From CAVYWD01 sp963772225 (GTDB lineage: Bacteria > Myxococcota > Myxococcia > Myxococcales > UBA5297): a DNA stretch of 64,000 nucleotides. Where the stretch lies: positions 463,097 to 527,096 of the forward strand of contig CAVYWD010000004.1 in NCBI GenBank assembly GCA_963772225.1. The letters run 5' to 3'. Made by a program: the position numbers and the translations under genes. Under the pieces are notes generated by a model, which had not been told where the DNA came from, made no database searches, and saw only the letters and a list, made by a program, of their open reading frames with translations. Every line of letters begins with the position of its first letter. Position 1 is the stretch's first letter. This document shows, piece by piece, positions 59,973-64,000 of the stretch.

Positions 59973-60000
59973 GTTGCCCTGTTTTGTCAGCTAGGGCAAC
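59973..60000 (+). other. Leader stem-loop before 16S
   Basis: Perfect 8-bp stem GTTGCCCT/AGGGCAAC with a 12-base loop, 47 bases before the 16S start. A second stem AGCGCCC/GGGCGCT (60018-60033) follows. Likely part of the folded precursor that guides rRNA processing. Confidence 0.5.
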
Positions 60001-60047
60001 AGCCAAGGTTCAAGGGGAGCGCCCTCGGGCGCTTCTCCTCCAAAATT

Positions 60048-61616
<1,569 letters not shown>

Positions 61617-61745
61617 CGTGACCGAAATCGACGCCGAAAGGCGAAGGTTATCGGGACCTATCCTAGGTCAACCAGTACTTCGATTGCCGCCTTCTCACAG
61701 AGGCGAGCGGGCTTGCTGTTCAGATTTGAGAGGGCGACCTCGACG

Positions 61746-61757
61746 GCTCTTTGAAAC
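61746..61757 (+). promoter_or_regulatory. boxA-like site in the 16S-23S spacer
   Basis: GCTCTTTGAAAC, about 140 bases after 16S and before tRNA-Ile, matching the leader copy. In other bacteria this site maintains antitermination into 23S. Confidence 0.5.
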
Positions 61758-61793
61758 TGAATAGACGACGAGGTAGCACCGGGCGAAGGCTAT

Positions 61794-61868
<75 letters not shown>

Positions 61869-61971
61869 CTATGAGCTGGGAGTAATCCATCCTGGTAGCG
61901 TGGTAGGACCTGGTCGCCGGAGTTTGGTTCCGGCAGTGGTGACGTAGAACGCCTTCCCAAAGTGGCTATGG

Positions 61972-62052
<81 letters not shown>

Positions 62053-62321
62053 CAAGTTACTATCTCGTTCTTTTACAATTGAATACGAATGGAGTTCAAT
62101 TTCGATCTGAGAATCGAATTGGCCACCGCGGCGACGCGGAGGCTTCAATAGAGATTCTCAGGCGCCAATAATGTCGAGTGACCCGAAAGGTCATTTGGCT
62201 GTTAAGCGAAGGCCCGTGGGCGCTGTCCCACGGGAAGCTTGGCGAGCTCACGCTTCTCTAGCCCTGCAGTAGGGGGCTGGAACAAGCGACCGCGGTGATC
62301 GCGGCCGTCAGAAGTTTGAGA

Positions 62322-64000
<1,679 letters not shown>

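Larger units (their letters stand above)
59114..60047 (+). other. rRNA operon leader region
   Basis: About 930 bases between gmk and 16S with no convincing gene. It holds three promoter-like pairs, a boxA-like antiterminator, several stems (CCGAGG/CCTCGG at 59293-59316; see the separate entries) and a long stretch, 59,240-59,600, whose content I cannot assign. Short frames crossing it lack ribosome-binding sites and coding character. Confidence 0.6.

Overview
The window is a high-GC chromosomal segment of a myxobacterium-like organism (phylum Myxococcota). The pointers are the delta-proteobacterial/myxobacterial look of the 16S rRNA gene, the several lipoproteins with Gly/Asp/Ala-rich linkers, a very large fused acyl-CoA dehydratase activase, and a large FAAL-primed NRPS locus. 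This placement is by eye; no alignment was run.

Layout. 1-13.0 kb holds ordinary housekeeping and envelope genes: an M20 peptidase (cut by the window edge), uppP, a CoA-pyrophosphatase-type Nudix hydrolase, an MBL-fold hydrolase, a poorly recognisable pair containing a nucleotidyltransferase remnant, a TM2-like membrane protein overlapping a lipoprotein, a secreted beta-helix lipoprotein, a PAP2 phosphatase, a 1475-residue double-ATPase dehydratase activase and a LysE-type exporter. 13.1-45.7 kb, all on the minus strand, is one NRPS operon read from 45.7 kb down to 13.1 kb: FAAL-NRPS, NRPS, NRPS-TE, mbtH. A small divergent unit (lipoprotein and type II thioesterase) starts at 46.2 kb. 47.9-59.1 kb carries a hybrid histidine kinase, aspS, a small membrane protein, rlmE, a zinc-ribbon/Tudor-like protein, alr, an Ala/Lys/Pro-rich exported peptide, a Trm112-like protein, a GT9 glycosyltransferase, yicC and gmk. 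59.1-64.0 kb is an rRNA operon: tandem promoters, 16S, tRNA-Ile(GAT), tRNA-Ala(TGC), and 23S cut by the right edge.

The NRPS. Domain reading gives FAAL-T | C-A-T | C-A-T | C-A-T-E || C-A-T | C-A-T-E | C-A-T || C-A-T-E | C-A-T-TE (|| = gene break), eight amino-acid modules. Ten-residue specificity codes read by hand give: X (atypical code D-L-K-N-V-G-G-A-V-K), Leu, D-Val/Ile, Thr, D-Leu, Phe, D-Leu, Leu. The three epimerase domains are each followed by a condensation domain of the D-L-accepting look, so the line is internally consistent. The product is inferred to be a fatty-acylated octapeptide, released by the terminal thioesterase as a linear acid or as a lactone (Thr4 or a hydroxy fatty acid could supply the hydroxyl).

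Caution. Two of the three NRPS genes are interrupted by an apparent single extra base (about 44,000 and about 17,762), both next to the plus-strand hexamer GCCAGA. They may be assembly errors, true inactivating mutations, or less likely recoding. The middle gene (3649 residues) is intact.
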